Source: Glandiceps talaboti (Eukaryota > Hemichordata > Enteropneusta > Spengelidae). From it: a DNA stretch of 64,000 nucleotides. This document shows, piece after piece, positions 63,036 through 64,000 of this stretch (positions are counted from its first letter, which is position 1; every line of letters begins with the position of its first letter). The stretch spans positions 11,846,931 to 11,910,930 of the forward strand of contig NC_135555.1 of the NCBI RefSeq assembly GCF_964340395.1. The letters are read 5' to 3'. The notes beneath the pieces are model-generated. The model had not been told where the DNA came from and ran no database searches. It saw only the letters and a program-made list of their open reading frames with translations. Made by a program: the position numbers and the translations under genes.

Positions 63036-63876
63036 GAATCAAGTCAGAAACCAGAAAACCATGGGATAAAGTTGTTTTCATTTATACCTGGGGATTATTA
63101 TTGCAGACAATTTGAAAAGTTGTTTGTGAAAATGGGACTAATTTGTCAATGTTTAGATAAAAGATATGAGTTTATCTACTTACTAGAAATGACTGTAAAC
63201 AACAAAATAGTAGACAATTAATAACATAAAGAGGAGCACCACAGCAACCACATAGGCTGTCATTCCAAACGCTGAACCCTGGTGAAGATAAAGAGTAAAA
63301 CATAGATAAGTGGAATAATGAATTTCAATGACACACAAGTAACCACTACAGACTACACCGTTACATAATGTAACACTTCATGGTGACCATGCAGGATAGA
63401 TATATCAGACTATCTGGGACAATTAAGCTCAAGATACAAACGGTTAGCAATCAATTTATTTATTTTCCTACAAATGGGTAAACTGTTGTCATTGAGTTAT
63501 AACAACAGCATGCATACTTTGGATATGACTCACCAGATGACAAACTGGCTGCCATGACAACTCATTTCCTCAGCCAACATACCTACTTTATGGTGTATTT
63601 CTAAATGATTCTTACCTCTTTCAAAGGCACTTCCCAATATTTTTCACACGTAAGATACGAACATAAAGACTCTTTAATCTTTCCTGAAAAGATGTCAAAA
63701 TTGACAATTATATTTTTTATCATCTCCTGTACACACTGATTTGACAGACTTCCAAGTTTATCAACTCCACAAACATAACAAGTTCTCTGACAACCTTTTG
63801 TAAATATTGACATTTCAGTCATCAGCTCAATTAGAATTCCTTTGTCTTTTAACTTTTGTAGTTGAAATCCAATCAT
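62581..63876 (-). CDS. unrecognised single-pass membrane protein, last three coding exons (partial)
   Basis: Three exons join in phase with GT-AG introns: 63876-63616 (left boundary uncertain), 63278-63184 and 62704-62581 (TAG). They give about 159 residues. The first exon is Cys-rich (CQRTCYVCGVDKLGSLSNQC and LCSYLTCEKYW), probably the end of a luminal or extracellular domain. The second is a membrane span (GMTAYVVAVVLLFMLLIVYY). The third is a short cytoplasmic tail with two acidic-dileucine-like signals (EHSLL and DGLL), then RHRHYILSPPGTYEMRQ. Such signals usually direct endosomal or lysosomal sorting. There is no signal peptide at the first Met, and an in-frame TAA lies just upstream of it. 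The true exon therefore likely starts at an acceptor inside the frame (for example ACTACAAAAG), with earlier exons right of the window. I do not recognise the family. Confidence 0.6.
62760..63080. repeat. microsatellites interleaved with a three-fold repeated unique word
   Basis: (TG)n, (TGTA)n and (TGTC)n tracts (62760-62850, 62900-62937, 62993-63036) alternate with diverged copies of TCAAGTCAGAAACCAGAAAAC then CATGGGATAAAGTTGTTTT (about 62855-62895, 62938-62977 and 63037-63079). It lies in the last intron of the membrane-protein gene. Confidence 0.75.
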
Positions 63877-64000
63877 TAATTAAAGTAACCTCTTTTACAT
63901 GCTCATGATAAAAAAAAAAAAACCTACAACTTCTATCTGAGGGATAGGGAGGGGATATGGACGGTTTGGGGGTCCTGGAACCTATCCTTGAATTTGATAA

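Overview
The window is animal nuclear DNA. It is AT-rich, has GT-AG spliced genes with introns from about 100 bp to 7 kb, and carries many microsatellites, inverted-repeat (MITE-like) elements and minisatellites. The gene content (CENPN, ATMIN, RPP40, CMC2, a C16orf46-like gene and a pogo-type transposase-derived gene) points to a bilaterian that is not a vertebrate. I cannot name the phylum from sequence alone.

Layout. The window opens on the minus strand with the first coding exon of CMC2 (425-505); the rest of that gene lies to the left, outside the window. Head-to-head with it is CENPN (+, 8 coding exons, 4288-11823, 360 aa). From 12.2 to 18.6 kb is intergenic DNA with repeats. RPP40 (-, 8 coding exons, 18654-31486, 368 aa) follows. 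Its first intron of about 7 kb contains a second same-strand gene (27373-30493): a pogo/Tigger-type transposase whose DDE catalytic residues look partly lost and which is spliced in phase to two extra exons, giving about 557 aa. ATMIN (+, 4 coding exons, 32332-36881, 848 aa, 20 TQT motifs) is divergent from RPP40 across 845 bp. From 36.9 to 58.1 kb is a repeat-rich gap. It holds a 1.76-kb array of 35-bp repeats (43503-45262), several interspersed elements and two unassigned candidate exons. A single-exon minus-strand gene (58136-59674, 512 aa) resembles C16orf46. The last three exons of an unrecognised single-pass membrane protein (-, 62581-63876) close the window.

The order and orientation CMC2(-) CENPN(+) ATMIN(+) C16orf46(-) matches, as I recall it, human 16q23.2. 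Here RPP40, plus the gene nested in it, sits between CENPN and ATMIN. The genes do not form one pathway: CENPN acts at centromeres, CMC2 in cytochrome oxidase biogenesis, RPP40 in RNase P/MRP, and ATMIN in transcription and the LC8/DNA-damage response. The link between them is conserved linkage and shared divergent promoters.

The most notable items are the exapted transposase gene nested in RPP40, a roughly 40-bp tandem array built from the RPP40 exon 5 splice donor, a tandem duplication of a CENPN splice acceptor, and the 35-bp minisatellite with a two-unit higher-order register. All exon models were built by hand from splice sites and reading phase. Family names come from remembered homologues, and no search was run.
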